Assembly: GCA_965262505.1 (NCBI GenBank)
Contig: CBDHFM010000030.1
Coordinates: 1,302,001-1,366,000 of the forward strand
Source of the DNA: JACPPO01 sp965262505
Lineage (GTDB): Bacteria; Acidobacteriota; Vicinamibacteria; Vicinamibacterales; UBA2999
DNA: 64,000 bases
Direction of reading: 5' to 3'
Numbering within the stretch: the stretch's first letter is position 1; each line of letters begins with the position of its first letter. Made by a program: the position numbers and the translations under genes. The notes under the pieces were generated by a model. It saw nothing but the letters and a program-made list of their open reading frames with translations, had not been told where the DNA came from and did not search any database. Shown in pieces: positions 1 to 9,190 of this stretch.

Positions 1-2553
1 TCCCGGCGGTAGTGTCACCTGTTCATCGATGGCCTGTCGCGCACGCGCCACGTAGCCCCCGATGTCACTCGACGCGGTGTCGACGTACACATAGCCCGCC
101 AGCTGACCGTCTTCGTCGCGAATCATCGCCGGCCCCGGTGCCAGGGTGATCGCGGCCAACTGGCCGAGTGGCACGTGCGGACCAAGCGGGGTCTTCACCA
201 AGACACGGTCGAGCGCCGGGAGGTCTTCGCGGTAGTCGCGCTGATATCGCACGTTGACCGGATACCGCTCCCGTCCCTCGATCGTCCGGGTGACGTTCTG
301 CCCGCCGATGGCCGACTGGATGACGTCCTGTACGGCCTCGATCGTCAGCCCGTGTCGCGCGATCGCCTCTCGGTCGATGCGAATATCGGTGAAGTAGCCC
401 TGGGCTACGCGCTCCGCGAACACACTACGGGTGCCTTCGACTTGCTGCAGGATCCGCTCCACCTGGAGGCCGACCTGTTGGATTTCGGTCAGGTCGGACC
501 CGAAGATCTTGATGCCCACGGGCGTCCGAATGCCCGTCTGCAGCATGTCGAGGCGGTTCCGGATGGGTTGGGTCCACGTGTTCGGAAACCCAGGCACCTG
601 CAGCGCCGCGTCCATCTCACTTTGGAGCGCCGCAAACGTCATCCCCGGCCGCCACTCATCTCGCGGCTTCAGCGTCACCGTCGTGTTGATCATGCCCATG
701 GGCGAGTTGTCCGTCGGCGTCGTGGCGCGCCCGGCGGTGCCGAACACCCGGGTCACCTCTGGAAACTGCCGCAGAATCCGATCCTGCACCTGCAGTAGCC
801 GGGTGGCCTCGCCGATCGACATCCCCGGCGGTGCCGTCGGCATGTAGAGAATCGACCCCTCGTAGAGCGGCGGCATGAACTCCGTGCCGATGCTGGTCAG
901 CAACGGGAAGGTGAGCGGTACCACCGCGAAGTTGACCACCAGCGCCGCCCACCGCCACCGCAGCGCCAGCCGCAGCACGGGCGCATAGAGCATCGTGAAG
1001 AACCGGGAGACCGGATTCTTCGCCTCAGGGCGTAGTCGGCGGCCGCGAATGAAGAGCGTCATCAGCACCGGCACCAGGGTTATCGAGAGCAGCGACGCCC
1101 CGATCATCACGAAGGTCTTCGTAAAGGCCAGTGGCCGAAACAGACGCCCCTCCTGCGCCTCGAGCAGGAACACCGGGACGAACGACACGATGATGATCGC
1201 CAGCGAGAAGAAGATTGGGCGCCCCACCTGCTTGGCCGCGGCAATGATGATGGCTGCCCGGGCGGTTCCACTGACCGGACTGGCCTCCTCGTGTTCGGAG
1301 ACGTGTCGATACGCGTTCTCCACCATCACGATCGCAGCATCCACGAGCACCCCGATAGCCAGCGCAATGCCTCCGAGCGACATGATGTTGGCCGACACAC
1401 CGAGGTAGGACATGGGGATGAACGCGACCGCTACGGCGATCGGCAGCGTGAGGATGGGAATCAACGCCGACCGGAGGTGGAACAGGAAGAACACGATCAC
1501 GAGCGAGACCACGATGGCCTCCTCGATGAGCGCCGACCGGAGCGTGGCGATCGACTGGTCGATGAGCCCAGACCGATCGTAGGTGGGGACGATCCGTACA
1601 CCGTCCGGAAGCGCCCCCTGCACCTCGACGAGCTTGGCCTTGACGCGGGCGATCACGTCGAGGGCGTTCTCGTTGAAGCGCATCACCACGATGCCGCCGA
1701 CGACCTCCCCCTCGCCGTCCAGCTCGGCCACGCCGCGGCGGATGTCTGGGCCGACGCGCACCGCGGCGACGTCGCTCACCCGAATAGGGGTCCCGGCCGC
1801 CGTGGCACCCAGCGACACGCGCGCGATGTCTTCCGCCGACTGCAGATAGCCGCGGCTGCGCACCATGTACTCGCGCCCGGCGAACTCCAGGAGGCGTCCC
1901 CCCACATCGCCGTTGCTCGCCTGGATGGCCGTGACTACGTCCTTCACGGCCAGGTCGTAGGCTGCGAGTCGGTTGGGGTCGAGGTTGACCTGGTACTGCT
2001 TGACGAAGCCGCCGATACTGGCCACCTCGGCGACGCCGGGCACGGCGGCCAGCCAGTACCGCAGGTACCAGTCCTGGAAGCCGCGCAGGTCGGCCAGCGT
2101 GTGCTGACCACTGTCGTCGACGAGCGCGTACTCGAACACCCACCCGACGCCAGTCGCGTCGGGGCCGATCACGGGGTTCACCCCCTCAGGCAACTGCCCA
2201 CGGATACCCTGCAGATACTCAACGACCCGGCTGCGGGCCCAGTAGATGTCGGTGCCGTCCTCGAAGATCACGTAGACGTACGAGATCCCGAAGTCGGTGA
2301 CGCCACGCACGGTCTGCACCCTTGGCGTCGACAGCAGGGCCGACACCAGTGGATAGGTAACCTGGTCTTCGATGAGATCCGGGCTGCGCCCTGCCCACTC
2401 GGTCGAGACGATCACCTGGACGTCGGAGATGTCGGGAACCGCGTCGAGCGGCGTCGTCGTCATCGCCCGGACGCCCCAGACCGTCAGGGCCGCCGTAGCG
2501 ACGAACACCAGGAATCGGTTTCCCGTGCACCAGTCAATGACGCGCGCAATCAT
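1..2553 (-). CDS. cusA: Cu/Ag-type RND efflux pump CusA, C-terminus beyond the left edge
   Basis: This is the inner-membrane pump of a tripartite heavy-metal efflux system, which moves monovalent copper or silver outward using the proton gradient. The frame is open for 851 codons from ATG at 2553 and leaves the window, so about 190 residues of a normal ~1040-residue protein are missing. The N-terminus has a first membrane helix followed by TTTPLDAVPDISDVQV, typical of the HME family. The three methionines of the CusA metal site appear conserved, in EFMPPLYEG (about residue 560), SPMGMINTT (about 622) and RLDMLQTG (about 670), which argues for Cu/Ag rather than the CzcA type. The start overlaps the cusB stop as ATGA, so the two are translationally coupled. 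The pump frame itself shows no damage here, but its adaptor is broken. Confidence 0.93.
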   Translation of the reverse strand, partial: MIARVIDWCTGNRFLVFVATAALTVWGVRAMTTTPLDAVPDISDVQVIVSTEWAGRSPDLIEDQVTYPLVSALLSTPRVQTVRGVTDFGISYVYVIFEDGTDIYWARSRVVEYLQGIRGQLPEGVNPVIGPDATGVGWVFEYALVDDSGQHTLADLRGFQDWYLRYWLAAVPGVAEVASIGGFVKQYQVNLDPNRLAAYDLAVKDVVTAIQASNGDVGGRLLEFAGREYMVRSRGYLQSAEDIARVSLGATAAGTPIRVSDVAAVRVGPDIRRGVAELDGEGEVVGGIVVMRFNENALDVIARVKAKLVEVQGALPDGVRIVPTYDRSGLIDQSIATLRSALIEEAIVVSLVIVFFLFHLRSALIPILTLPIAVAVAFIPMSYLGVSANIMSLGGIALAIGVLVDAAIVMVENAYRHVSEHEEASPVSGTARAAIIIAAAKQVGRPIFFSLAIIIVSFVPVFLLEAQEGRLFRPLAFTKTFVMIGASLLSITLVPVLMTLFIRGRRLRPEAKNPVSRFFTMLYAPVLRLALRWRWAALVVNFAVVPLTFPLLTSIGTEFMPPLYEGSILYMPTAPPGMSIGEATRLLQVQDRILRQFPEVTRVFGTAGRATTPTDNSPMGMINTTVTLKPRDEWRPGMTFAALQSEMDAALQVPGFPNTWTQPIRNRLDMLQTGIRTPVGIKIFGSDLTEIQQVGLQVERILQQVEGTRSVFAERVAQGYFTDIRIDREAIARHGLTIEAVQDVIQSAIGGQNVTRTIEGRERYPVNVRYQRDYREDLPALDRVLVKTPLGPHVPLGQLAAITLAPGPAMIRDEDGQLAGYVYVDTASSDIGGYVARARQAIDEQVTLPPG

Positions 2554-3863
2554 CGAGCCACCACCGTGAACTGTTCTGATCCCAGCCGCTGACCATCCCG
2601 CGTGACGATCACCGTGACGTCCCACCGGCCGGCCATGACGACTTCGCCGTTACCGCGATAGGTGCCCTCGCCGATCTCCGGCAGCATCGCCATGCTGCGC
2701 ATCGCTGGCATGTTCATCGAGGGCATGGCGGCCATGAAGAACGTCACCGACACCTCGGCATCAGTGACAAGCTGACCGTCGGGATCCCGCACCAGCACTT
2801 CGAACACGTTCTCGCCGACGGCTGGCGGGTCCGGTGACGCCTGGAAGGCGATATCGAGACGATCGCCGGCCGCGGCCGCCGACACCGCCGCCGCCCCTGG
2901 CGCAAACGCCTGCGCCGATGCCCGCAGCTGGCTTTCAGAGTCGAGGAAGAACGTGGCGCCCGTCGCCACCATCTCGCCTTCCTCCAGCCCTTCCAGAATC
3001 TGCACGCGCTCGCCGAGGCGTTGGCCCACGCGCACATCGCGCGGCAGGAAGTAGCCATCGCCCTCGGCCACGAAAACGAGCTGCCGTCGGCCAGAGTCGA
3101 CGACGGCGTCGGCCGGCACCAGCGTGCTCATGCCAAGCGGCGCCTCTAGCTCGACATTGGCGAACATGCCTGGGCGTAACCGCCCGGCCGGGTTCGGTAA
3201 CTCGAGGCGCACTTTCATGGCGCGTGTGGTCACATCGACGTACGGATACACGTAGACCACGCGGCCGGGGAACCATTCGCCCGGATACGCGTCGAGCATT
3301 ACGGTCGCTGTGCGCCCCACGGCCACAAGGGACGTCTCGCGCTCGTAGACGTCGGCGTCCACCCACACGCGCGACAGATCGGCAATCCGGTACAGCGTCT
3401 GGCCTGGCGCCACATACGCGCCCTGCACTACGGTCTTCTCGATCGCGTAGCCGCTCGACGGCGACCGGAACGTGACCGTCGTCTGCGCGTCGCCCGTCGT
3501 GTCGAGCATCTCGAGGTGGTCCGCCGGCAAATCCCATAACTCGAGACGCCGCCGCGCCGAGGCGACCAGCCGATCGGCATGCTCGCGCGCGTCTGGCACT
3601 TGGGAGCCCTGTAGCGCATCGCGCGTGTCCAGCGCGAGCACGTATTCCTGCTCCGTCGACAGCAGCTCCGGGCTGTAGAGCGTAAAGAGTGGATCGCCTT
3701 GCTGCACGAACTTGCCCGTAAAGTCGGCGTGCAGCTCACGGATCCAGCCTTCGATCTGCAGGTTGACGTCCACCAGGCGCGTCTCGTCGTAGGTGACAAT
3801 GCCGACCGTCCGCAGCGTCCGCGCGGCGGCCGCGCGTTCCACCGGTACCGTGCGCACGCCGGC
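2550..3863 (-). pseudogene. cusB: cusB adaptor, 3' part (gene split by IS630-type element)
   Basis: This is the periplasmic adaptor that links CusA to the outer-membrane channel, and this part holds most of it. It has the barrel-sandwich hybrid segment (FVQQGDPLFTLYSPELLSTE), the beta-barrel segment, and a C-terminal FixH-like beta-sandwich of about 100 residues. The last carries a Met-rich stretch (MAAMPSMNMPAMRSMAML) likely to bind copper. The 5' part lies at 5334-5607, beyond the insertion. Removing the element and one TA restores a continuous frame of 530 codons (92 + 438), reading RRRQLAGVRTVPVE across the join. A GTG at 3857 could start a truncated protein lacking the signal anchor, but without export it should not work as an adaptor. 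The stop overlaps the cusA start. Confidence 0.9.
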
Positions 3864-5333
3864 TAGTACCTCGCCGCAGTGGATCTGACCGGTTCACGCG
3901 GCGGCTTTGGCCCGACCAGCGGGTTGCGGATACACACGGCCGAGCTTTTCGCGAGCACGGTCGACTGTAAACATCCAGTGGATGCGCGCCTTCTCGTCAT
4001 TGCGCCGTTGCTCCCATGCCGCGATCTCCTTGATGAGGATCGCCTTGGCAGGGATCCGACGATCGAGGCACTGCTTGACCATCACGCCGATTTCGATCTC
4101 GACCATGTTGAGCCAGCTGGCGTGTTTCGGCGTGAAGTGAAACTCGAGCCGACGGAGAATCCGTCGTGCCTCGGCGGGATCGAAGGCGTGGTAGAGCGCT
4201 GCCGCTGAATGTGCCGAAAGATTGTCGAGCACCACACGGATCCGTTCGGCCTCCGGGTAGTGCTCATCGACGAGATCGCGCATGCACTCTGCGAAGTCGA
4301 CGCACGTGCGTTGGTCGGTGACCTTGGCATGTCGCCAGGGGCGATTCACGTCTACGAACATGAAGACATTCGCCGTGCCGTTGCGCACGTACTCGTAGTC
4401 GACTCGTCTGGGCTTCCCGGGCTTGGCCCGAATCGGGACACGCGCTTCGCCGATCAGTTGCCGGGGTGTTTCATCGAAGCCGACGACCGGTCGCCGCGGA
4501 TCCGGCGGCTCGGCGTAGAGATCGAGGACGTCTTCCATTCGCGCCACGTACTCGGCGTTGACCATCGGAATGCACCACATCTTCTCCTGCCACGGCTTCA
4601 GCGCCATCTCGGCAAGCCGGCGACCCACCGTGTCGCCCGACAGGGCCTCGTGCGAGGTGAGTCGCACCATCTCGCGGGCCAGGAGATCCAGTGTCCATCG
4701 CGCACGCCCGGAGGGTGGATGTGAGCAAGCGACCGCGACCAGGAGGGCTTCATCGCTGGCGCCGAGCTTGCGCGGCGCGCCGGGACGGGGCACTTCGCGG
4801 AGCGCTCGGTCCAGTCCTTCCTCGACGAAGCGTTGCTTGGTCCGGTACACGGTCGACGTGCCGACACCAACGTTGAGCGCGATCATCTCGTCGGTGGATG
4901 TGGCGTCCGCGGCGAGGAGAATCTGCGCCCGCTTGATCTTGCGAACCGCCCCCTGGCCGCCGCTCACAAGCGCCTGAAGCTGTTGCTGTTCATCGTAGGT
5001 CAGCGTGATGCGATAGCGTATGTGCATGGACATCTTGGATCACCTTCCCGATCCCGTGTCCAGCCGTTCATCACCGAGATTCACCCAGAAGCAGGGCCAG
5101 TACCTAGCCTTCCTCTACACGTACACGCTCCTTCACCGAACGCCACCGGCCGAAGCGGACTTCCAACGGTTCTTTCAGGTCACGCCCCCGGCCGTCCACC
5201 ACATGATCGTCGAGCTTGAGCGGCGCGGTCTGATCAGTCGGGTTCCACGCCAACCCCGGACGATCAAGCTGTTGTTGTCGGCAGAGGAACTACCCTCGTT
5301 GCAACCGATCAAAACCACTGCGGCAAGGTACTA
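3864..5333. mobile_element. IS630-type insertion sequence with TA target duplication
   Basis: The element itself spans 3866-5331. Its ends are 17-bp inverted repeats, 3866-3882 and 5315-5331, that differ at one base (GTACCTCGCCGCAGTGG against GTACCTTGCCGCAGTGG). TA is duplicated on each side (3864-3865 and 5332-5333), and the empty site was CTAG, as expected for IS630/Tc1 elements. It holds two divergent, slightly overlapping genes: a DDE transposase on the minus strand and a short winged-helix gene on the plus strand. It sits inside cusB. Confidence 0.93.
3894..5033 (-). CDS. IS630 family transposase
   Basis: The gene encodes 379 residues, within the usual size for single-frame IS630 transposases. 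The N-terminal third is a helix-turn-helix region (residues about 35-75) of the kind that binds the terminal repeats. The catalytic DDE domain shows VVGFDETP for the first aspartate, IRVVLDNLSAH for the second, and HASWLNMVEIEIG with the final glutamate. The frame is intact, so the element may still be active. The gene starts 14 bp inside the 5' end of the divergent passenger gene, so the two starts and their promoters must share sequence. Confidence 0.95.
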   Translation of the reverse strand: MSMHIRYRITLTYDEQQQLQALVSGGQGAVRKIKRAQILLAADATSTDEMIALNVGVGTSTVYRTKQRFVEEGLDRALREVPRPGAPRKLGASDEALLVAVACSHPPSGRARWTLDLLAREMVRLTSHEALSGDTVGRRLAEMALKPWQEKMWCIPMVNAEYVARMEDVLDLYAEPPDPRRPVVGFDETPRQLIGEARVPIRAKPGKPRRVDYEYVRNGTANVFMFVDVNRPWRHAKVTDQRTCVDFAECMRDLVDEHYPEAERIRVVLDNLSAHSAAALYHAFDPAEARRILRRLEFHFTPKHASWLNMVEIEIGVMVKQCLDRRIPAKAILIKEIAAWEQRRNDEKARIHWMFTVDRAREKLGRVYPQPAGRAKAAA

Positions 5334-5334
5334 G
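5020..5334 (+). CDS. LexA-like winged-helix protein carried by the IS630 element
   Basis: This is a 104-residue protein whose middle (about residues 22-90) resembles the LexA N-terminal DNA-binding domain: FTQKQGQYLAFLYTYTLLHR, then PAEADFQRFFQVTPPAVHHM, then LERRGLISRVPRQPRTIKLL. It has no LexA protease domain. It is divergent from the transposase and overlaps its 5' end by 14 bp, so it could repress transposase expression; that is inference. An alternative start is the ATG at 5026. The last codons run through the right terminal repeat. The stop TAG at 5332-5334 is made of the duplicated TA plus a host G, so it exists because the target was CTAG. Confidence 0.75.
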   Translation: MCMDILDHLPDPVSSRSSPRFTQKQGQYLAFLYTYTLLHRTPPAEADFQRFFQVTPPAVHHMIVELERRGLISRVPRQPRTIKLLLSAEELPSLQPIKTTAARY

Positions 5335-5607
5335 CTGGCGACGGCGGAGATCGAGGTTGATCTCGGCTCGCGGGTCAGCCAGCGGCTCCTCCGCCGGCAT
5401 GTCCATCCCGGCCATGTCCATCGACGGGGTGGTCGCGCCCGCGGCGGGCGTCGCCATCGTCGATCCGTCCGTAACGGGCCACAGCGTGCCGATGAACGGC
5501 ACGCTCGTCAGGTGGTCGCGCAGTGTATAGGTCGCCGCGGCCACGGCAAGGGCGACCGTCACGACGGCCAGGAGCCACCGCCGCGCGTGGGAGTTAGTTG
5601 ACCTCAT
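5334..5607 (-). pseudogene. cusB: cusB adaptor, 5' part (signal anchor and linker)
   Basis: This is the N-terminal 91 codons of cusB before the insertion. It begins MRSTNSHARRWLLAVVTV, a cationic start followed by a membrane anchor or signal peptide. A Met-rich linker follows (PSMDMAGMDMPAEEP), then DPRAEINLDLRRRQL, which normally leads into the adaptor core. ATG at 5607 overlaps the cusC stop by 14 bp, so it is the natural start in this operon. After the insertion the frame reads into the element and ends nearby. Confidence 0.88.
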
Positions 5608-6928
5608 GGTGCACACCTGCTTCGGGAATAGCCGCTGCGGCCGGTTCGACGCGGAGCGCGGCCGGGGGGAGTTCGGCGCCAACCGCGCGTTCGAGATGGG
5701 CCAGCGCCTGGTCGAAATCGCTCAGCGCGTCGTAGTACGCGAGCTGCGCGTCGAGCCGTACGCGCTGCGTATCGATCATCGCGAGAAACGCCGCACGGTC
5801 GGACTGGTACGCGATGCGCGACACGTCGAGGGCTTGATTGGCCTGCGGCAGCACCGTCGTGCGCAGTAGCGCGGCCCGCCGCTGGGCCGCCTGCACGCGT
5901 ACGTAGGCACTTTGGACCTGCAGCCGGACGCCGTTCTCGATGGCACGAATGCGCGCTTCCGCCGCTGACACCTCGGCCGTGGCCTCGGCCCGCTGGGCGT
6001 CCAGACGCCCGCGGGACCACGGTGCCCGCGGCCACGTCAGCCCGGCCGTCACCGTCCAGCCGTCCCGGTCGCGCGGCATCAGCATGTAGCCACCCCGCAC
6101 GAAGAAGTCCTGTGCGTACTCGCTGTTGACGACGTCGACGTGCGCGCGCGCGCGGTCCACTTCCAGCCTGGCGCGCACCAGGTCCGGCTGGCGGTCGACG
6201 GCCAGTGCATGCAGCATTTCGGCCGGGGGCAGCAGGCGCCGCTCGATCGGCTCCGCCAGCGGGCCAATGGGCGCGTCGGGTCGCCGGTCGAGCAGCATGT
6301 TGAGCTGGGCCTCGGCCAGTCCGGTGCGTTCGTCGAGGCCGATCAGGTGCTCTTCGATGCGCGACAACTCGAGCACCGCCGTGAGCACGTCGTGCTGTGA
6401 GATGCCGCCCGCCGCGTACCTGGCCTGCGCCACCTCGGCCAGCTGCCGCAGCAAATCATGGGTCGCATGGTGGACCTCGATCGCCTTACGCGCGAGAAAA
6501 AGCTCCGCGTAGGCCTCCTTCACATGGTTGAGGATGTCGCGCGCCTGCACCGCGATAGCGGCCTCTGCGACGGCGACACCGGCATCGGCCAACGTCTCGC
6601 GCAACGCCCGTTTGCCGAATCCCGGCAGCTCCTGCCCGACCGTGACCATGTACATCCCCGTCCCGGCAGGGTTCAGCGTGTTGATGGGCCACTGCCAGAT
6701 CTGCGCCTCGAACGTGGGCGGCGCGAGAAACCGTTCCTGCGGGGGCCGTTCGCGCGCGGCCTCAAACTCCTGCCTGAGCACCAACAACTCGGGATTACGC
6801 TGCAGCGCCTCATCGATGGCAGCCTGAATCGTGAGCGGCGGTGGACCTTCCTGTGCGCAGACAGGGCCGGCAGCCGCCACCAGGACGAATCCCGTCAGCG
6901 CGACCAATGCAAGCGAACGCATGGACAA
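5594..6928 (-). CDS. cusC: TolC/CusC-type outer-membrane efflux protein
   Basis: This is the outer-membrane channel of the metal efflux system, 444 residues, close to the usual 440-480 for the family. It has a cleavable signal peptide (ending AGPVCAQ, about residue 26). The two OEP repeats are rich in alanine-heptad coiled coil: LTIQAAIDEALQRNPEL opens the first, and the periplasmic helices follow. The segment PGFGKRALRETLADA matches CusC/CzcC-type channels. It is followed by cusB with a 14-bp overlap and preceded by the small Cys/His/Met-rich gene, all on the minus strand, so these form one operon. No cysteine lipobox is evident. Confidence 0.88.
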   Translation of the reverse strand: MSMRSLALVALTGFVLVAAAGPVCAQEGPPPLTIQAAIDEALQRNPELLVLRQEFEAARERPPQERFLAPPTFEAQIWQWPINTLNPAGTGMYMVTVGQELPGFGKRALRETLADAGVAVAEAAIAVQARDILNHVKEAYAELFLARKAIEVHHATHDLLRQLAEVAQARYAAGGISQHDVLTAVLELSRIEEHLIGLDERTGLAEAQLNMLLDRRPDAPIGPLAEPIERRLLPPAEMLHALAVDRQPDLVRARLEVDRARAHVDVVNSEYAQDFFVRGGYMLMPRDRDGWTVTAGLTWPRAPWSRGRLDAQRAEATAEVSAAEARIRAIENGVRLQVQSAYVRVQAAQRRAALLRTTVLPQANQALDVSRIAYQSDRAAFLAMIDTQRVRLDAQLAYYDALSDFDQALAHLERAVGAELPPAALRVEPAAAAIPEAGVHHEVN

Positions 6929-7039
6929 CTCCCCCCTCGGCGGACAGGCAGCGCCCGTCCACGTCGGTACGTCAACTGTGAATGAAGAGATACCGGTGCC
7001 CTGTGTGCGGGCGCCGACACCACGCCCAAGACGCGGCGA

Positions 7040-7405
7040 TCAGATCAGGAGGGAGAGATGTTGCAGGTAGATCGGCACTGCCGGGAGCCCTCGGTGCGCG
7101 AGTAGCGCCCCGGCGCTAGGCGTGACCGTCAGGGCTGGGTCTTCCGTCGCAGGTACCACCCAGACACAAGATGCGCCAGGCGGCGTCAGACTGACGACAG
7201 CCTCAACCGGACCACGGGCGCTGGACTGCTCGGCCATCGCGCAGCAGTCCATGGCCTGCTCGGGAGTAGTGCCACCCTCGTGCTCGTGACCCATGCAGCG
7301 GGCATGCGGCCCGGCACCAGAGAAACCGGCGCACAGGTGCGCCGCGTTCGCGGCGGAGGCAGCGAACAGCAGCGTGAGCACGAGGGCAGTGAGGCGACGC
7401 TGCAC
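7040..7405 (-). CDS. Small secreted Cys/His/Met-rich protein heading the cus operon
   Basis: The gene encodes 121 residues with a signal peptide (LTALVLTLLFAASAANA). The mature part has a cluster of possible metal ligands: HLCAGF, HARCMGHEHEGG, then AMDCCAMAEQ. The C-terminal half (VEAVVSLTPPGASCVWVVPA onward) is beta-rich and ends LQHLSLLI. I do not recognise a named family. Its place as the first gene of a copper-efflux operon suggests a periplasmic copper-binding accessory, but this is inferred only from ligands and neighbours. It lies 111 bp upstream of cusC with no gene between, and is divergent from the MFS gene at 7586 across 180 bp that should hold both promoters. Confidence 0.7.
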   Translation of the reverse strand: MQRRLTALVLTLLFAASAANAAHLCAGFSGAGPHARCMGHEHEGGTTPEQAMDCCAMAEQSSARGPVEAVVSLTPPGASCVWVVPATEDPALTVTPSAGALLAHRGLPAVPIYLQHLSLLI

Positions 7406-7585
7406 GACTTTTATTCGGCCGGGGACCTACGAGCATCATAGCCGATTTCGACCGCACACCCGCAGTACCACCAAAGCCAGCGGGCGATTCTTCCTAAGTG
7501 CAGCGCAGGTGCAATGCTATGCTTCCTAGCCCGCTGACCGCTTGACCGCGATTCCCTGGCCGCCCGTTCTTCTCATCGACGAGCG

Positions 7586-9190
7586 ATGTCCAACATTCTC
7601 AAGCCTCCCTGCGACGAAGCCTCGATTCGGAGCGAGGCGGCAATTCGCCCGTGCACCGGCGACATTGGCCCATGGGTGCTGGCCGCCACGATCCTCGGGT
7701 CGAGCATGGCGTTCATCGATGGGAGCGTGGTCGGCGTGATCCTGCCGATCCTTCAGTCCGAGCTCGACGCCACCATGTCCGACGTGCAGTGGATCGTCGA
7801 GTCGTACGCGCTGCTGCTCGCGGCGTTGATACTGGTCGGCGGCGCGCTCGGCGACCGGTTCGGCCGACGCCGGATCTTCGGGCTCGGCGTCGGCTTGTTC
7901 GCACTCGCCTCGGCGTGGTGCGGGGTTGCCGGGACCGCCGGGCAGCTCATCGCCGCCCGGGCTGCGCAGGGATTCGCTGGGGCGCTGCTCGTGCCCGGAA
8001 GCCTGGCGATCATCTCGGCATCGTTCGATGACGCGCAGCGCGGCCGCGCCATCGGCACCTGGTCGGCCTTCACCGCGATCACCGCGGCGGTCGGTCCAGT
8101 GCTCGGCGGGTGGCTCGTCGACAACCTCTCCTGGCGATGGGTTTTCTACATCAACATCCCGATCGCGGTCGTGGTGCTGGCGATACTGGCACTGCGTGTG
8201 CCGGAGAGCCGCAACCAGGCCCACGGCACGCTCGACTGGCTCGGCGCGGCGCTCGCGGCAGCCGGCCTCGGGTCGTTGGTCTTCGGACTCGTCGAATCGT
8301 CCAACATCGGCCTGGGCCACCCGCTCGTCGTCACGACGGTGGCCGCCGGCGCCGCGATGCTCGGAGTGTTCGTCGTTGTGGAGTCTCGTGTCGCCCACCC
8401 GATGATGCCGCCGGCGCTATTTCGGTCGCGCACGTTCACCGGGGCGAACCTGGTGACGCTGCTCCTCTATGCCGCGCTCAGCGGCGCACTGTTCTTCGTG
8501 CCGTTCAACCTGATCCAGGTGCAGGGCTATTCCGCCACCGCGGCCGGCGCGGCGCTGCTGCCGCTTATCCTCATCATCTTTGTGTTGTCGCGATGGGCGG
8601 GCGGGTTGATCCCGCGGTACGGGGCGCGCGCGCCGCTTGTCGTCGGTCCGCTCGTGGCGGCGTGCGGATACTTCCTGCTCGCCGTGCCCGGTATCGGCGG
8701 CAGCTATTGGACGACGTTCTTTCCGGCCATGGCGGTGCTCGGCGTGGGGATGGCCATCAGCGTGGCCCCGCTCACCACGGTCGTGATGAGCTCGGTTGCC
8801 GTCGAGCGATCCGGCATCGCCTCGGGGATCAATAACGCGATCTCTCGGACGGCCGGGCTGCTGTCGGTCGCGGTCCTCGGTGTGGTGATCGTCGTGGTGT
8901 TCGGACGGGAGCTCACCGACCGGGTCGAACCGTTCGATCTCTCGGTCGAGGCCCGCGCGAGCCTCGACGCCGAGCGGATCCATCTCGCCGCTGCGGCCGT
9001 GCCGGCCGGCCTCGACGACCAGCTGAGCGCCTCGGTCGAGCGCGCGATTGCCGAGTCGTTCGTCAGCGGTTTCCGGTACACGATGCTCTTCACCGCGGTG
9101 CTCGCCGTCCTGAGTGCCCTGGCCGCGTTCCTTTTCATCGAGGACCGACGGTCGGCCCCTTCGACTGGCGCTGTCACGCGGACGGACTGA
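7586..9190 (+). CDS. DHA2-family MFS drug exporter (EmrB/QacA type)
   Basis: This is a proton-coupled multidrug exporter of 534 residues in the inner membrane, with the length and hydrophobic pattern of a 14-helix DHA2 transporter. Motif A of the major facilitator family is present as GGALGDRFGRRRIFG in the second-to-third helix loop, and MAFIDGSVVGVILP in helix 1 carries the motif D1-like aspartate. A soluble stretch of about 50 residues (ELTDRVEPFDLSVEARA onward) lies between the last two helices, as in QacA-like proteins. It stands alone, divergent from the copper operon. The substrate cannot be told from sequence. Confidence 0.9.
   Translation: MSNILKPPCDEASIRSEAAIRPCTGDIGPWVLAATILGSSMAFIDGSVVGVILPILQSELDATMSDVQWIVESYALLLAALILVGGALGDRFGRRRIFGLGVGLFALASAWCGVAGTAGQLIAARAAQGFAGALLVPGSLAIISASFDDAQRGRAIGTWSAFTAITAAVGPVLGGWLVDNLSWRWVFYINIPIAVVVLAILALRVPESRNQAHGTLDWLGAALAAAGLGSLVFGLVESSNIGLGHPLVVTTVAAGAAMLGVFVVVESRVAHPMMPPALFRSRTFTGANLVTLLLYAALSGALFFVPFNLIQVQGYSATAAGAALLPLILIIFVLSRWAGGLIPRYGARAPLVVGPLVAACGYFLLAVPGIGGSYWTTFFPAMAVLGVGMAISVAPLTTVVMSSVAVERSGIASGINNAISRTAGLLSVAVLGVVIVVVFGRELTDRVEPFDLSVEARASLDAERIHLAAAAVPAGLDDQLSASVERAIAESFVSGFRYTMLFTAVLAVLSALAAFLFIEDRRSAPSTGAVTRTD

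Noticed and set aside
1025..2592. Open frames on both strands over cusA (372 and 433 codons)
   Set aside because: Arg- and Gly-rich or His- and Asp-rich shadow translations; the correct cusA frame is continuous from 2553 to the window edge.
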